This document shows, one piece after another, positions 54,449-63,020 of a stretch of 64,000 nt of DNA. The stretch's first letter is position 1, and each line of letters opens with the position of its first letter. Where the stretch lies: assembly GCA_020199775.1 (NCBI GenBank), contig JAIVJZ010000006.1, forward strand, positions 62,001 through 126,000, given 5' to 3'. The stretch comes from Acidobacteriota bacterium. GTDB taxonomy: Bacteria > Acidobacteriota > Blastocatellia > Pyrinomonadales > Pyrinomonadaceae. The position numbers and the translations under genes were made by a program. The notes beneath the pieces are model-generated. The model was not told the DNA's origin. It saw only the letters and a program-made list of their open reading frames with translations, and searched no databases.

Positions 54449-54661
54449 ATGCGCATGAAGAAACTGCTCTTCGGAGTAATCTTGGCGGCAGTGGTAGGCA
54501 CCGTCATAGGCACTGGGACTACTCAGGTTACGGCTTACAATGAAGAAAGAAGAGTCGAATATTACGGCAGGGATGAGAACGGAAACACCTATTGGTGTTC
54601 CTTCGGGAGTTCCGCCGGAACTTTCTGCTATAGTTGCAGCCCGGAGGGTCCTTGCCAGTAA
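54449..54661 (+). CDS. Small exported Cys-rich peptide
   Basis: A 70-residue precursor with a typical signal peptide (MRMKKLLFGVILAAVVGTVI, cleavage near residues 25-29) and a mature part of about 40 residues with four Cys in WCSFGSSAGTFCYSCSPEGP. AAGGAG lies upstream of the ATG and a strong terminator follows, so it is a free-standing expressed gene. The family was not recognised. Disulfide-bonded signalling or toxin-like peptide are possibilities, with no direct evidence. Confidence 0.75.
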   Translation: MRMKKLLFGVILAAVVGTVIGTGTTQVTAYNEERRVEYYGRDENGNTYWCSFGSSAGTFCYSCSPEGPCQ

Positions 54662-54671
54662 CAAGTAAATG

Positions 54672-54704
54672 AAGGGGGCGGACATTAAAAGATGTCCGCC
54701 CCCA
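54672..54704 (+). terminator. Intrinsic terminator after the small peptide gene
   Basis: A GC-rich stem GGGGGCGGACAT/ATGTCCGCCCCC around a short TAAAAG-type loop, followed by ATTATGTTTT. It lies about 12 bases after the stop codon. Confidence 0.82.
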
Positions 54705-54791
54705 TTATGTTTTACCTTTTGAGCTAGCTTTCACTATGCCTCTATCGCAAGGGTCAGGTGTGAGGCTCAAGTAATTGTAAGGAGTGGTGCA

Positions 54792-56438
54792 GTGCGAAAA
54801 CTTTTTTTGCTTCTGGCCTTAACCCTTTTAACCGCCCCGACCGGCAACAGCCAGTCTAAAAAAACCGGTGCGGTCAATGAAGACGTGATAGCGGGAAAAT
54901 TTGCGTTAATTTTCGACCTGCAAAACCTTGATGTAGAAGCCACAAAGCTCGACGGTTCTCTGGCACGTGCTCTGGCGAAGGCTGAAATTGCGGACGCCGC
55001 ATGGGAAGTGGATCGGGCATGGTCTAAGAAGCTGTTGCGTGAAGCCTATGAGTTAACTTTTCCACCCGCAGAAGAACGGGCTAAACTCCGTGATAAGCAA
55101 GCCGGGGCGGCACCGGTAGTTCCTACCAGCAGCGACCTCGCACGCGACAATCTTCGTAGCCGTATCCTCAAGATTACTGGCCGTGATAAAGCCTTCAGTG
55201 ATGAACTTGCTTCACTCGGGGCGCAACAATTAGGAAGATTTGAAGAGCATTTCAGGTACACAAGTCTCGCCACGCGCGCCGCTAGCACAGGGGAATTGGA
55301 GGCCGCCAGCGCGTATCTTCTTCGGGCGTTCGAAGCTGATCCTACCCAAATCACCGCCGGGCTGACTGTTCACAATATCGCGGCACGAGACCGGGTCGCT
55401 GCTGATCAACTGATTATCCAGTACATTGAGCGACTAAGAACCTTTCCCATTTCTATGGCTAATCAAACTGCCTCCAGAACATACTTTGTGTTGGGAGAAA
55501 TGGTGTCCCCCAATCCAAACTTTAGCCGCCAGGAAGTGCCGCCGCCAGGGCGCGCTGCCGTCAGGGCATATGTTAGCTACGTTATCGAGAGCATGACCGC
55601 CCTGGAACAACGTGAGCCGGGTAGCGCGATCAAGCTGCGCTACTTTCTTCTGTTAACTTGGCTTCCACTTAAGCAGCATGCTCCGGACTTGGTTGGAGCC
55701 TTCACGCAGGTCGAGGTGCTAAGTAGAAGTCCCGGCGACAATTCAGAATTGCCGCAAATGAGTAGAAGGGAAGCGAGCAGCGAGCAGTACGAATCTCAAG
55801 TCAAGCAGGCTCTTGATTCCGGTAAATCCGATGAAATGTTAATCAACTTCGCGATTAGTCGCGGTGACTTCAACCTCGCGCGTAAATTGATTGATTACTG
55901 CCAGATAAGAATAAAAAAAGCGCAGCTTGCCGAAATGGCAAATATGCGGGAAGCGGTTAGCCTTGCGGCTAAAGGCGAAACACCGGAAGCCGAAAAGTTA
56001 GCCCGACAACTGAAAAAAGCAGCGTCTATTCTAGAAGTCTACCAAGCTATCATTAACAGGTGTGTGGCTGATAAAAATTCATCTTGTGTGACTTCTTCGA
56101 TTGATCAGGCGTTGGCACAACTGAAGCGGGCTGAGGATCAGGCTTTAGCCCCGTTGAGCATGACGAAATTAGCAATAACTGTAACGCCCATTAATTATAT
56201 GGCAGCTCTGGAAGTGTTAGATGAGGCAATATCAATCGCTAACCGCAATAACATTGATACCGGCGAAGGACGTATGAGCCTTGATGTTAATGCTTTCAGG
56301 CTACTCGCCCGGAAAGACGAGGGTCGGGTTCGTGCGGCGGCAAGTAGCTTAAAGGAGCGACTATCAAGGATTTCCGCTCTTGCCGCCATCTATCAATGGA
56401 AGGCCGCAGAATTCTCGGAGAATACTAAAAACCATTAA
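54792..56438 (+). CDS. Exported helical-repeat protein, unknown
   Basis: About 548 residues from a GTG with TAAGGAG upstream. A signal peptide (1-20) precedes an all-helical chain rich in Ala, Leu, Glu and Arg. Repeated 30-40-residue helix pairs (for example AEIADAAWEVDRAWSKKLLREA, SRGDFNLARKLIDYCQIR, AAKGETPEAEKLARQLKKAA) suggest TPR-like repeats. No catalytic motif was seen. Base composition is AT-richer than the flanks, as for the peptide gene before it, so the two may have arrived together. Similar proteins exist in Acidobacteria as hypotheticals (recollection, not checked). Confidence 0.75.
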   Translation: MRKLFLLLALTLLTAPTGNSQSKKTGAVNEDVIAGKFALIFDLQNLDVEATKLDGSLARALAKAEIADAAWEVDRAWSKKLLREAYELTFPPAEERAKLRDKQAGAAPVVPTSSDLARDNLRSRILKITGRDKAFSDELASLGAQQLGRFEEHFRYTSLATRAASTGELEAASAYLLRAFEADPTQITAGLTVHNIAARDRVAADQLIIQYIERLRTFPISMANQTASRTYFVLGEMVSPNPNFSRQEVPPPGRAAVRAYVSYVIESMTALEQREPGSAIKLRYFLLLTWLPLKQHAPDLVGAFTQVEVLSRSPGDNSELPQMSRREASSEQYESQVKQALDSGKSDEMLINFAISRGDFNLARKLIDYCQIRIKKAQLAEMANMREAVSLAAKGETPEAEKLARQLKKAASILEVYQAIINRCVADKNSSCVTSSIDQALAQLKRAEDQALAPLSMTKLAITVTPINYMAALEVLDEAISIANRNNIDTGEGRMSLDVNAFRLLARKDEGRVRAAASSLKERLSRISALAAIYQWKAAEFSENTKNH

Positions 56439-56587
56439 GGTTCATCCTCACCCATCCAACATTCCGAAGCGACCAAAAGCATATTGATTGCGCCGCTTCG
56501 CGCCCGCGTGTTACATTCAAAAGTGCCTGGCCTTCCCGCGCCGTGGCGGTATCACGGTCTGCTATTCCCCTCCCACTTTGCAAGCGG

Positions 56588-59500
56588 ATGAAACGAACAC
56601 AGGACAAGATCAAGGACTTGGTTGAACCGCAGGAGTTCGACGACGTGCGGGACTTTGCCGCCGAACCGGCGCGCGCGCTCGCCGCCTACCGCTTCACGGA
56701 CGCCACTTCCGACCTTCTCGCGCGCTGGCTCGACGCGCTCGCAGACCTCCCGCGCGGTCGCGGTGCGGCGCACGCGCTCGCCGGGATGCGCGGCGTCGGC
56801 AAAAGCCACACGCTCGCCACTTTCGGCGCGCTCGTCGCCTTGGCCGAACGCCCGCACCCGCAAATCACGGACGCGCACGTCGCTTCCAGCGCGCGGCGTC
56901 TGGCGAACCGCCGCCACCAACTCGTCCGCGTCGCACGCGGCACGCGCCCGACGCTGCGCGACGAGTTGGTCGAAGCGTTCATGGCCGCTTTCGGCGGCAG
57001 CGCGGCCGATTGGGCGGGCGACCCCGCCACGTGGCTCGCCCAATCGGCCGCGCGCTCGCGCACGACGACCACGCTCGTCATTCTCGTCGATACAGCCTTC
57101 GGCCGCGAGACGCGCGTCAAACGAGACGACGGGCCGCTCCTGAGCGAACTGGCCGTCGCCGCACGCGACGCCAACGCCTTCGTCGCCCTCGCGCTCGACG
57201 ACGACATCGCGGGCGCGGAAGGCGTCAACGTCGCCCTCGCACGCACCTTCCAGATCGACTATCTCGAACCCGAACATCTCTATCACGTCGCCAACATCTA
57301 CGTCCTGCGCAAGAACGCCCCGGCGCGCGACGCGCTGCACGAAATCTACCTCTCGCTGCGCCGGAGCGTGCCGAACTTCAATTGGAGCGAACCGCGCTTC
57401 GCCGCGCTCTATCCCGTCCACCCGCTCGTCGCCGACACGTCGGCCTCCGTGCGCCTCTACGCCCCGGCCTTCGCCTTCCTGCCCTTCGCCGCCTCGGCCG
57501 CGCGCAACGCCGTCAACCGCCCCGCGCTCTCGCTCATCCTGCTCGACGAAGTTTTCGATCACAGCCAAGACTCCTTACGCCGCTCCGACGACCTGCGCGA
57601 AGCCTTCCGCGTCTACGACGAACTGGCGACGAACGCCGTCGCACAGTTTCCGGCGATGCAGCGACTGCAAGTGCGGCTCGTGCTGAAAAGTCTCTTCGTG
57701 CTCTCGCTCGACGGGCGCGGCGCGACGGCGCGCGATCTCTGCGCCGCGCTCTTATTTCAGGACGAGAATTCGCAGCAGGCGGCCATCGAGCGCGTCGAAG
57801 AGACTTTGAAGCGTCTCACCGACCTCGCGCCGCAGCGCGGCCTCGCGGCGCACGCCGACGGCGAAGAGTTGCGTTACCGTTTTCAGGTCAGCGCGGCGGC
57901 CGATTTCGACGCCGCCCTCGCCGCCTCAAGCGAGTCTCCGGCGATTGACGAAGGGGCGATTGCCGCGCTGCTCCGCACACTCGCGCGCGCGCGTTTTGAA
58001 GACTGGCCTTTCGCGGACGACGCGCCCGAAACGCCCCACGCCGATTTTGATGTGACGTGGCGCGGTTCGGAGCGCGGCGGTCGTCTCACGCGCCGCGCAG
58101 CCCACAGCGCGCCGCCGGTTAACGCGGCGGGCGATGGGGTGGGCGACGCGGCGCGTGACAAGTACGAGTGGCAACTGTTCATAGACGACTCGGCGTGCGA
58201 TGTCGCCGGAAATGTTTCCGGCGAGGCCGCGGCGCAACAAGTCTCGGGCGTGGATGCGCCCTTAATAGTCGTCTGGCAGCCCGCCGGATGTTATGCGGAA
58301 GAGTTGAGCATCCTGCGCCGTCTGGTCGCGTTACGCACAGACGCGTCGCTCGCCGAGTTTGGCGAGACGGCGCGCGCCGCCGCGAACGCGCTCGCCGCGC
58401 AGGCCGAGCGCATCTGGTCGCGCCTCTACGTCGATGACGGGCGACTGCTGGTTGACGGCGAGAGCGTCGTCTTCACGCCCGAAGCGCGCGCCGCGCAGAG
58501 TTTCGCGCCCGCGCTGTCCGAGTCGCTCGCGCCGCGCTTCGCCGCGCGCTTCCCCGCGCACCCGCAGTTCGACGCGCGGCCCACCGAAACGGAAATCGCG
58601 CTCCTCGTCGATCAACTGTTCGGCGGCGGCAACGTCGCCGATGCGGCCGTCCAGCAACTCGCCGGGACGTTCGCCGTGCCGCTCGGACTCGCCACGCGGC
58701 GCGGCGACATCTACATCCCCGAAACCGGCGACGCCGTACTCGGCCAGCCGTGGGTGCGCGAAGTTCTCGCGCTCGTTGACATGGCGGGAAGCCGCGTCGT
58801 GCCGCTGGCATCGGTGCGTCGCGTCTTGCACGCGCGGCCTTACGGGTTGTCGCCTCACACGCAATACCTCGTGCTCGCCGCGCTCGTCGCGCAGCGTCGC
58901 ATCGAACTCGTCACCGCGACGGACGACCGCATCAGTCGCCGCACGCTCGGTTCGTCCATCAAGTGGGACGAGGTGGCGGGGGTCTGCCGCGCCGCCGAGA
59001 TTCACCACAACGCGGAGGAGTTGACTGCTTGGGCGCGGCTGTTGACCGGCGACGCCGCGCTTTCTTCAATCGCCGACGCCGCCGCGCGCGAGGGCGTGCG
59101 CGCCGCGCTCTGCGCGTGGCTCGCCGCGTGGCGCGCGGAACCCGTGCTCAAAGAGTTCGACGCGCTGCCCGACGCCGGTCTGACCACCCGCGCATGGGAC
59201 TTGGCTGCGGCCGTGCGCCGCACGTTCGGCGCGGCCGCCGACGCCGTGGCCGACGCGCTCGCCGGGAGTCTCTCGCTCGAAGAAGGTTTGCAGCGCGTCG
59301 CGGATGTCTACGGCGCCGCGCCCGAACAACTCGCGCGCGCCACGGAACAACTCGCCGCCCTGCGCATCTACACGACCGGCATCGTCCACCGCGAAAACGT
59401 GCGCACCTACCTGTCCGCCGCCGAACTGACCTCGCTCGAAGTGATCGAGAGCGCGCGCCGCGAGTTGCTGCTCATCGCCGACGACCCGCACAGCCTCTTC

Positions 59501-60223
59501 GACCCGGCGCGCACCGCACGCTTCGAACTGCTCTGGCAGGAGTTTCAATCGCACTACGCCGAGCACTACGCCGACGTACACGCGCGCGCCGTCGGCGATG
59601 CGTGCGACCATAGAGAATTTGACGAGTTGATGCGCGGCGCGGCGTGGCGCGACTTTGAAGCGCTCGCCGGATTGCCGTTCGTCGCGCCGCAGTTATGGGA
59701 AGAGGCCGCCTCGCTCGTCGCCGAAGTGAAAAGCGCGCGTTGCGATCTGCCGGTCGCAGGCCTGCTGGCCGGACGCCCGCGCTGCGCCTGCGCGTTCCGA
59801 CTCGCGCGCGCCGCGCAGTATCTCAACGCCGCGCCGCTGCTCGCCGAAATCACGGAGCGCGGTCGCGCCGCTTACCGCCGCTCGCTCGCGCGCTTTCACG
59901 CGCACCTCACGCACGCTCTCAACATGCTCGCCGCCGATGCCACCGACGCCGAGACCGCGAGCCACGCCTACGCCCTCGCGCACCTCTTCGTCCAGCAGCA
60001 GACCCCCGAGCATTTCACGCAACGGGACGCGCGCCTCATTACACGCGCGCTGGAGAAGACGCCGCCCGCCGGGCCTCTGCGCGTCCGGCTGCCGGGGGGC
60101 ATCGTGCGCGGCCTCGTCACGCGCGACGAGCTTGCGGCGCGCTGGCAACAGTGGTTTGATGAACTGCCGCATGACGCCGCGCTCGTCGAGATCATAGTTG
60201 AGAACAACAGCGATGCCGCGTGA
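56588..60223 (+). CDS. Very large P-loop ATPase, BrxC/DUF6079-like, unknown role
   Basis: About 1211 residues. Residues 65-75 hold a Walker A motif, AGMRGVGKSHT, followed by a helicase/AAA-like region with a Walker-B-like TLVILVDTAFG and LALDDDIAG. The order (short N-terminus, P-loop near residue 70, long helical remainder) and local patterns such as YPVHPLV, LILLDEVFDHSQ and FQDENSQQ resemble the large ATPases of BREX/Pgl-type and DUF6079 systems. No methylase, phosphatase or nuclease partner is nearby, so a defence role is only possible. ATG at 56588 is preferred over GTG 56543. Rich in Ala and Arg like its neighbours. The next gene overlaps its stop. Confidence 0.7.
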   Translation: MKRTQDKIKDLVEPQEFDDVRDFAAEPARALAAYRFTDATSDLLARWLDALADLPRGRGAAHALAGMRGVGKSHTLATFGALVALAERPHPQITDAHVASSARRLANRRHQLVRVARGTRPTLRDELVEAFMAAFGGSAADWAGDPATWLAQSAARSRTTTTLVILVDTAFGRETRVKRDDGPLLSELAVAARDANAFVALALDDDIAGAEGVNVALARTFQIDYLEPEHLYHVANIYVLRKNAPARDALHEIYLSLRRSVPNFNWSEPRFAALYPVHPLVADTSASVRLYAPAFAFLPFAASAARNAVNRPALSLILLDEVFDHSQDSLRRSDDLREAFRVYDELATNAVAQFPAMQRLQVRLVLKSLFVLSLDGRGATARDLCAALLFQDENSQQAAIERVEETLKRLTDLAPQRGLAAHADGEELRYRFQVSAAADFDAALAASSESPAIDEGAIAALLRTLARARFEDWPFADDAPETPHADFDVTWRGSERGGRLTRRAAHSAPPVNAAGDGVGDAARDKYEWQLFIDDSACDVAGNVSGEAAAQQVSGVDAPLIVVWQPAGCYAEELSILRRLVALRTDASLAEFGETARAAANALAAQAERIWSRLYVDDGRLLVDGESVVFTPEARAAQSFAPALSESLAPRFAARFPAHPQFDARPTETEIALLVDQLFGGGNVADAAVQQLAGTFAVPLGLATRRGDIYIPETGDAVLGQPWVREVLALVDMAGSRVVPLASVRRVLHARPYGLSPHTQYLVLAALVAQRRIELVTATDDRISRRTLGSSIKWDEVAGVCRAAEIHHNAEELTAWARLLTGDAALSSIADAAAREGVRAALCAWLAAWRAEPVLKEFDALPDAGLTTRAWDLAAAVRRTFGAAADAVADALAGSLSLEEGLQRVADVYGAAPEQLARATEQLAALRIYTTGIVHRENVRTYLSAAELTSLEVIESARRELLLIADDPHSLFDPARTARFELLWQEFQSHYAEHYADVHARAVGDACDHREFDELMRGAAWRDFEALAGLPFVAPQLWEEAASLVAEVKSARCDLPVAGLLAGRPRCACAFRLARAAQYLNAAPLLAEITERGRAAYRRSLARFHAHLTHALNMLAADATDAETASHAYALAHLFVQQQTPEHFTQRDARLITRALEKTPPAGPLRVRLPGGIVRGLVTRDELAARWQQWFDELPHDAALVEIIVENNSDAA

Positions 60224-61334
60224 GCCACAAAACGGGAGTGAGAAAAAGCTCAAGCGAGCGGGCGGGACAGCGCACCCGGCAAAAGCGCGCAAAGATAAAA
60301 CGCAAACAGCGACGGCGCGCAAGACGACGGCGCGCAAGGTAAAGGAGACGCGCGCGGCTGCTTCCGCCGGTTCGCTCCCCGTCCCGTCCCGGCAATCGAG
60401 CGTCGCCGTCATCGGCGCGGGTCGCCTCGGCTCCGCGCTCGCGCTCGCCCTCAACCAAAGCGGCTACGCGGTCGTCGCACTCGTCGCGCGCCGCGCCGCA
60501 CGCGCACGCCGCGCCGCACGCGCCCTCTCGCCGCGCCCTCTCGCGCTCGACGCGACACAACTAGACTTACTCCCCGACACCGTAGACCTCATACTCATCA
60601 CGACGCCCGACGATCAGATCGCGCAAGTCGCCGCGCGGCTCGCCGCGCTATCGGCCGCGCGCCGCGCGACCCGACAACCGCACCGCCGCCCGCGCGTCGC
60701 CCTGCACGCGAGCGGCGCGCTCGTCTCCGGCGCGCTCGCGCCGCTCGGCGCACACGGTTTCAGTCTCGGCTCGCTCCACCCGCTCGTCTCGGTAAGCGAC
60801 CCGGCCGCCGCCGCCGGCGCGCGTAATCTGCGCGGGGCTTTCTACTGCCTCGAAGGCGAAGCGCGCGCGCTCACGGCGGCGCGCAAGATCGTCCGCGCCC
60901 TCGGCGGCCGGTGTTTCTCCATCGCCGCGCGCGACAAGTCTCTCTACCACGCGGCGGCCGTCATCGCATCCGGCCACACGGTCGCGCTCTTCTCGCTCGC
61001 CGCCAGCCTGCTCGCGCTCTGCGGCCTGAGCGACGCACGCGCGCGTCAAGTGCTCCTGCCGCTCCTTGCGAGCACGTTCGACAACCTGAAGTCGCACGCG
61101 CCGGACAAAGCTTTGACCGGCACGTTCGCCCGCGCCGACCTGTCAACCATGCGCAAGCACCTCGCCGCCCTGCAAGACGCCGGGAACATCGGGCGCGGCG
61201 CGACCGCCGTCTACGCCCTGCTCGGCAAGCGTTCGCTGCAAATGGCCGCCCGCCGCAACCGATTCGATCCATCCGTCGCGGCGGAGATCGCGCTCCTGTT
61301 GCGGAAAGCGATCAGCGCATCTCGCGGCGAGTGA
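60213..61334 (+). CDS. DUF2520-type Rossmann protein (ketopantoate/F420-reductase-like fold)
   Basis: About 373 residues. An N-terminal 60-residue Lys/Arg/Thr-rich extension precedes a Rossmann domain with VAVIGAGRLGSALALALNQ and LILITTPDDQIAQVAARL. A middle segment LGSLHPLVSVSDP and the C-terminal helical DUF2520 domain (KSLYHAAAVIASGHTVALF, DLSTMRKHLAALQD) follow. These proteins bind NADP; the substrate is unknown. ATG at 60213 overlaps the upstream stop. Many homologues lack the basic extension. Confidence 0.82.
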   Translation: MPREPQNGSEKKLKRAGGTAHPAKARKDKTQTATARKTTARKVKETRAAASAGSLPVPSRQSSVAVIGAGRLGSALALALNQSGYAVVALVARRAARARRAARALSPRPLALDATQLDLLPDTVDLILITTPDDQIAQVAARLAALSAARRATRQPHRRPRVALHASGALVSGALAPLGAHGFSLGSLHPLVSVSDPAAAAGARNLRGAFYCLEGEARALTAARKIVRALGGRCFSIAARDKSLYHAAAVIASGHTVALFSLAASLLALCGLSDARARQVLLPLLASTFDNLKSHAPDKALTGTFARADLSTMRKHLAALQDAGNIGRGATAVYALLGKRSLQMAARRNRFDPSVAAEIALLLRKAISASRGE

Positions 61335-61439
61335 GGCGACACAAACCGCCTTGCGCGGGCGCGCCGTTGGCGTTAGAGTTACCGCCAATACTCCTTATGA
61401 TCTTGCTGCGACTTTCGGAAAGGATTAGCCATAGCCGCG

Positions 61440-62873
61440 ATGCCTAATGCGCCAAGCATCAGTTACAGTTCGACCCTGCGTGTGAAACTGTCGAGCCGCA
61501 CCGGCACGCTCGGAGAGTTGACGACTGCCCTCGGCCGCGCCGGGGCTGACATCGGCGCGATTGACATCGTCAACGCCTCGCGCGAAGCCATCACGCGCGA
61601 CATCACCTTCACCGCCTCTTCGAGCGAGCACGTCCGGGAGATCGTTGAGGCGGCGCGCGACATCGACGGCGTCGAAGTCATCAACGTCTCCGACCGCACC
61701 TTTCTCCTGCACCTCGGCGGCAAGATCGAAGTCGTCTCGAAGTCGCCGCTGAAGACGCGCAATGATCTCTCGATGGCCTACACGCCCGGCGTCGCGCGCA
61801 TCTGCGAGGCCATCCACCGCGACCCCGAAAAGGCTTTCACGCTCACCATCAAACGCAACACGGTCGCCGTCGTCACGGACGGCACGGCCGTGCTCGGCCT
61901 CGGCGACATCGGCCCGGCCGCCGCGATGCCCGTCATGGAAGGCAAGGCGATGCTCTTCAAAGAGTTCGCGGGCGTCGATGCGTTCCCGATCTGTCTCTCG
62001 ACGAAAGACCCCGACGAGATCGTCCGCACGATCAAGTTGATCGCGACGGCCTTCGGCGGCATCAACCTCGAAGACATCTCCGCGCCGCGCTGCTTCGAGA
62101 TCGAAGAACGGCTCAAAGAGGAACTCGACATTCCGGTCTTTCACGACGACCAGCACGGCACGGCGGTCGTCGTCCTCGCGGCGTTGATCAACGCGGCGAA
62201 GTTGATCGGCAAAGAGATGAGTGAGTTGAAAGTGGTGGTCAACGGCACGGGCGCGGCGGGCGTCGCCTGTACGAAGATCATCATGGCGGCGGGCGTGACG
62301 AACATCATCGGCTGCGACCAGCACGGTATACTTTACAAAGGCCGCCGCGAGCACATGAACTGGGTCAAGGAGTGGTACGCCGAGAACACCAACCCCGAAG
62401 GCGTGCGCGGCACGGTGCACGAAGCGATGGATGGCGCGAACGTCTTCATGGGTCTCTCCGCGCCCGGCGTCATCGGCCGCGAAGACGTGAAACGCATGGC
62501 CGCGAAACCCGTCATCTTCGCGATGGCGAACCCGACGCCGGAAATCATGCCCGAAGAGGTCGCGGACATCGTCGCCGTGATGGCGACGGGAAGGTCGGAC
62601 TACCCGAACCAGATCAACAACGTCCTTTGCTTCCCCGGCATCTTCAAAGGCGCGCTCGCCTGCCGCGCCACGCGCATCAACGAGGAGATGAAACTCGCCG
62701 CCGCCCACGCCATCGCCGCGCTCATCTCCCCAGACGAACTCCACCCCGAATACATCGTCCCCTCAGTCTTCGACAAACGCATCGCCGAAGCCGTCTCGCG
62801 CGAAGTCGAAGAAGCCGCCTACCGCACCGGCGTCGCCCGCCGCGAACGCGCCGCCGCCGACGTAACGGTGTGA
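61440..62873 (+). CDS. NAD(P)-malic enzyme with N-terminal ACT domain
   Basis: A 477-residue enzyme that oxidatively decarboxylates malate to pyruvate. An ACT domain (about 9-83: TLRVKLSSRTGTLGELTTAL) precedes the malic domain with MAYTPGVARICEAI, TDGTAVLGLGDIGPAAAMPV and FPICLSTKDPDE. The NAD-binding domain has VVNGTGAAGVACTKII and FAMANPTPEIMPEE. The ACT domain may let an amino acid control activity. No phosphotransacetylase domain is present, unlike MaeB. The upstream gap shows no clear ribosome site. Strong terminator follows. Confidence 0.94.
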   Translation: MPNAPSISYSSTLRVKLSSRTGTLGELTTALGRAGADIGAIDIVNASREAITRDITFTASSSEHVREIVEAARDIDGVEVINVSDRTFLLHLGGKIEVVSKSPLKTRNDLSMAYTPGVARICEAIHRDPEKAFTLTIKRNTVAVVTDGTAVLGLGDIGPAAAMPVMEGKAMLFKEFAGVDAFPICLSTKDPDEIVRTIKLIATAFGGINLEDISAPRCFEIEERLKEELDIPVFHDDQHGTAVVVLAALINAAKLIGKEMSELKVVVNGTGAAGVACTKIIMAAGVTNIIGCDQHGILYKGRREHMNWVKEWYAENTNPEGVRGTVHEAMDGANVFMGLSAPGVIGREDVKRMAAKPVIFAMANPTPEIMPEEVADIVAVMATGRSDYPNQINNVLCFPGIFKGALACRATRINEEMKLAAAHAIAALISPDELHPEYIVPSVFDKRIAEAVSREVEEAAYRTGVARRERAAADVTV

Positions 62874-62945
62874 AAGACAGCGTGCGACCGGCTTTGTCAC
62901 GATACGAGGCGTCTCCGCCGCCAACTTATGGATACGCAAAATAAC

Positions 62946-62985
62946 TCCGCCGCGTTTTGGCATGCGCAAAACGCGGCGGAACTTT
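62946..62985 (+). terminator. Intrinsic terminator after the malic enzyme gene
   Basis: Thirteen-base arms 62946-62958 and 62968-62980 are exact complements with a nine-base loop and a TTTTT tract at 62983. Confidence 0.85.
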
Positions 62986-63020
62986 TTCTCGGAAAGACTG
63001 TTAACGGCGTCCGGCAGGAA

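Noticed and set aside
60648..61272. Several frames overlapping the DUF2520 gene
   Set aside because: All lie antisense or out of frame to a gene with a clear Rossmann motif.
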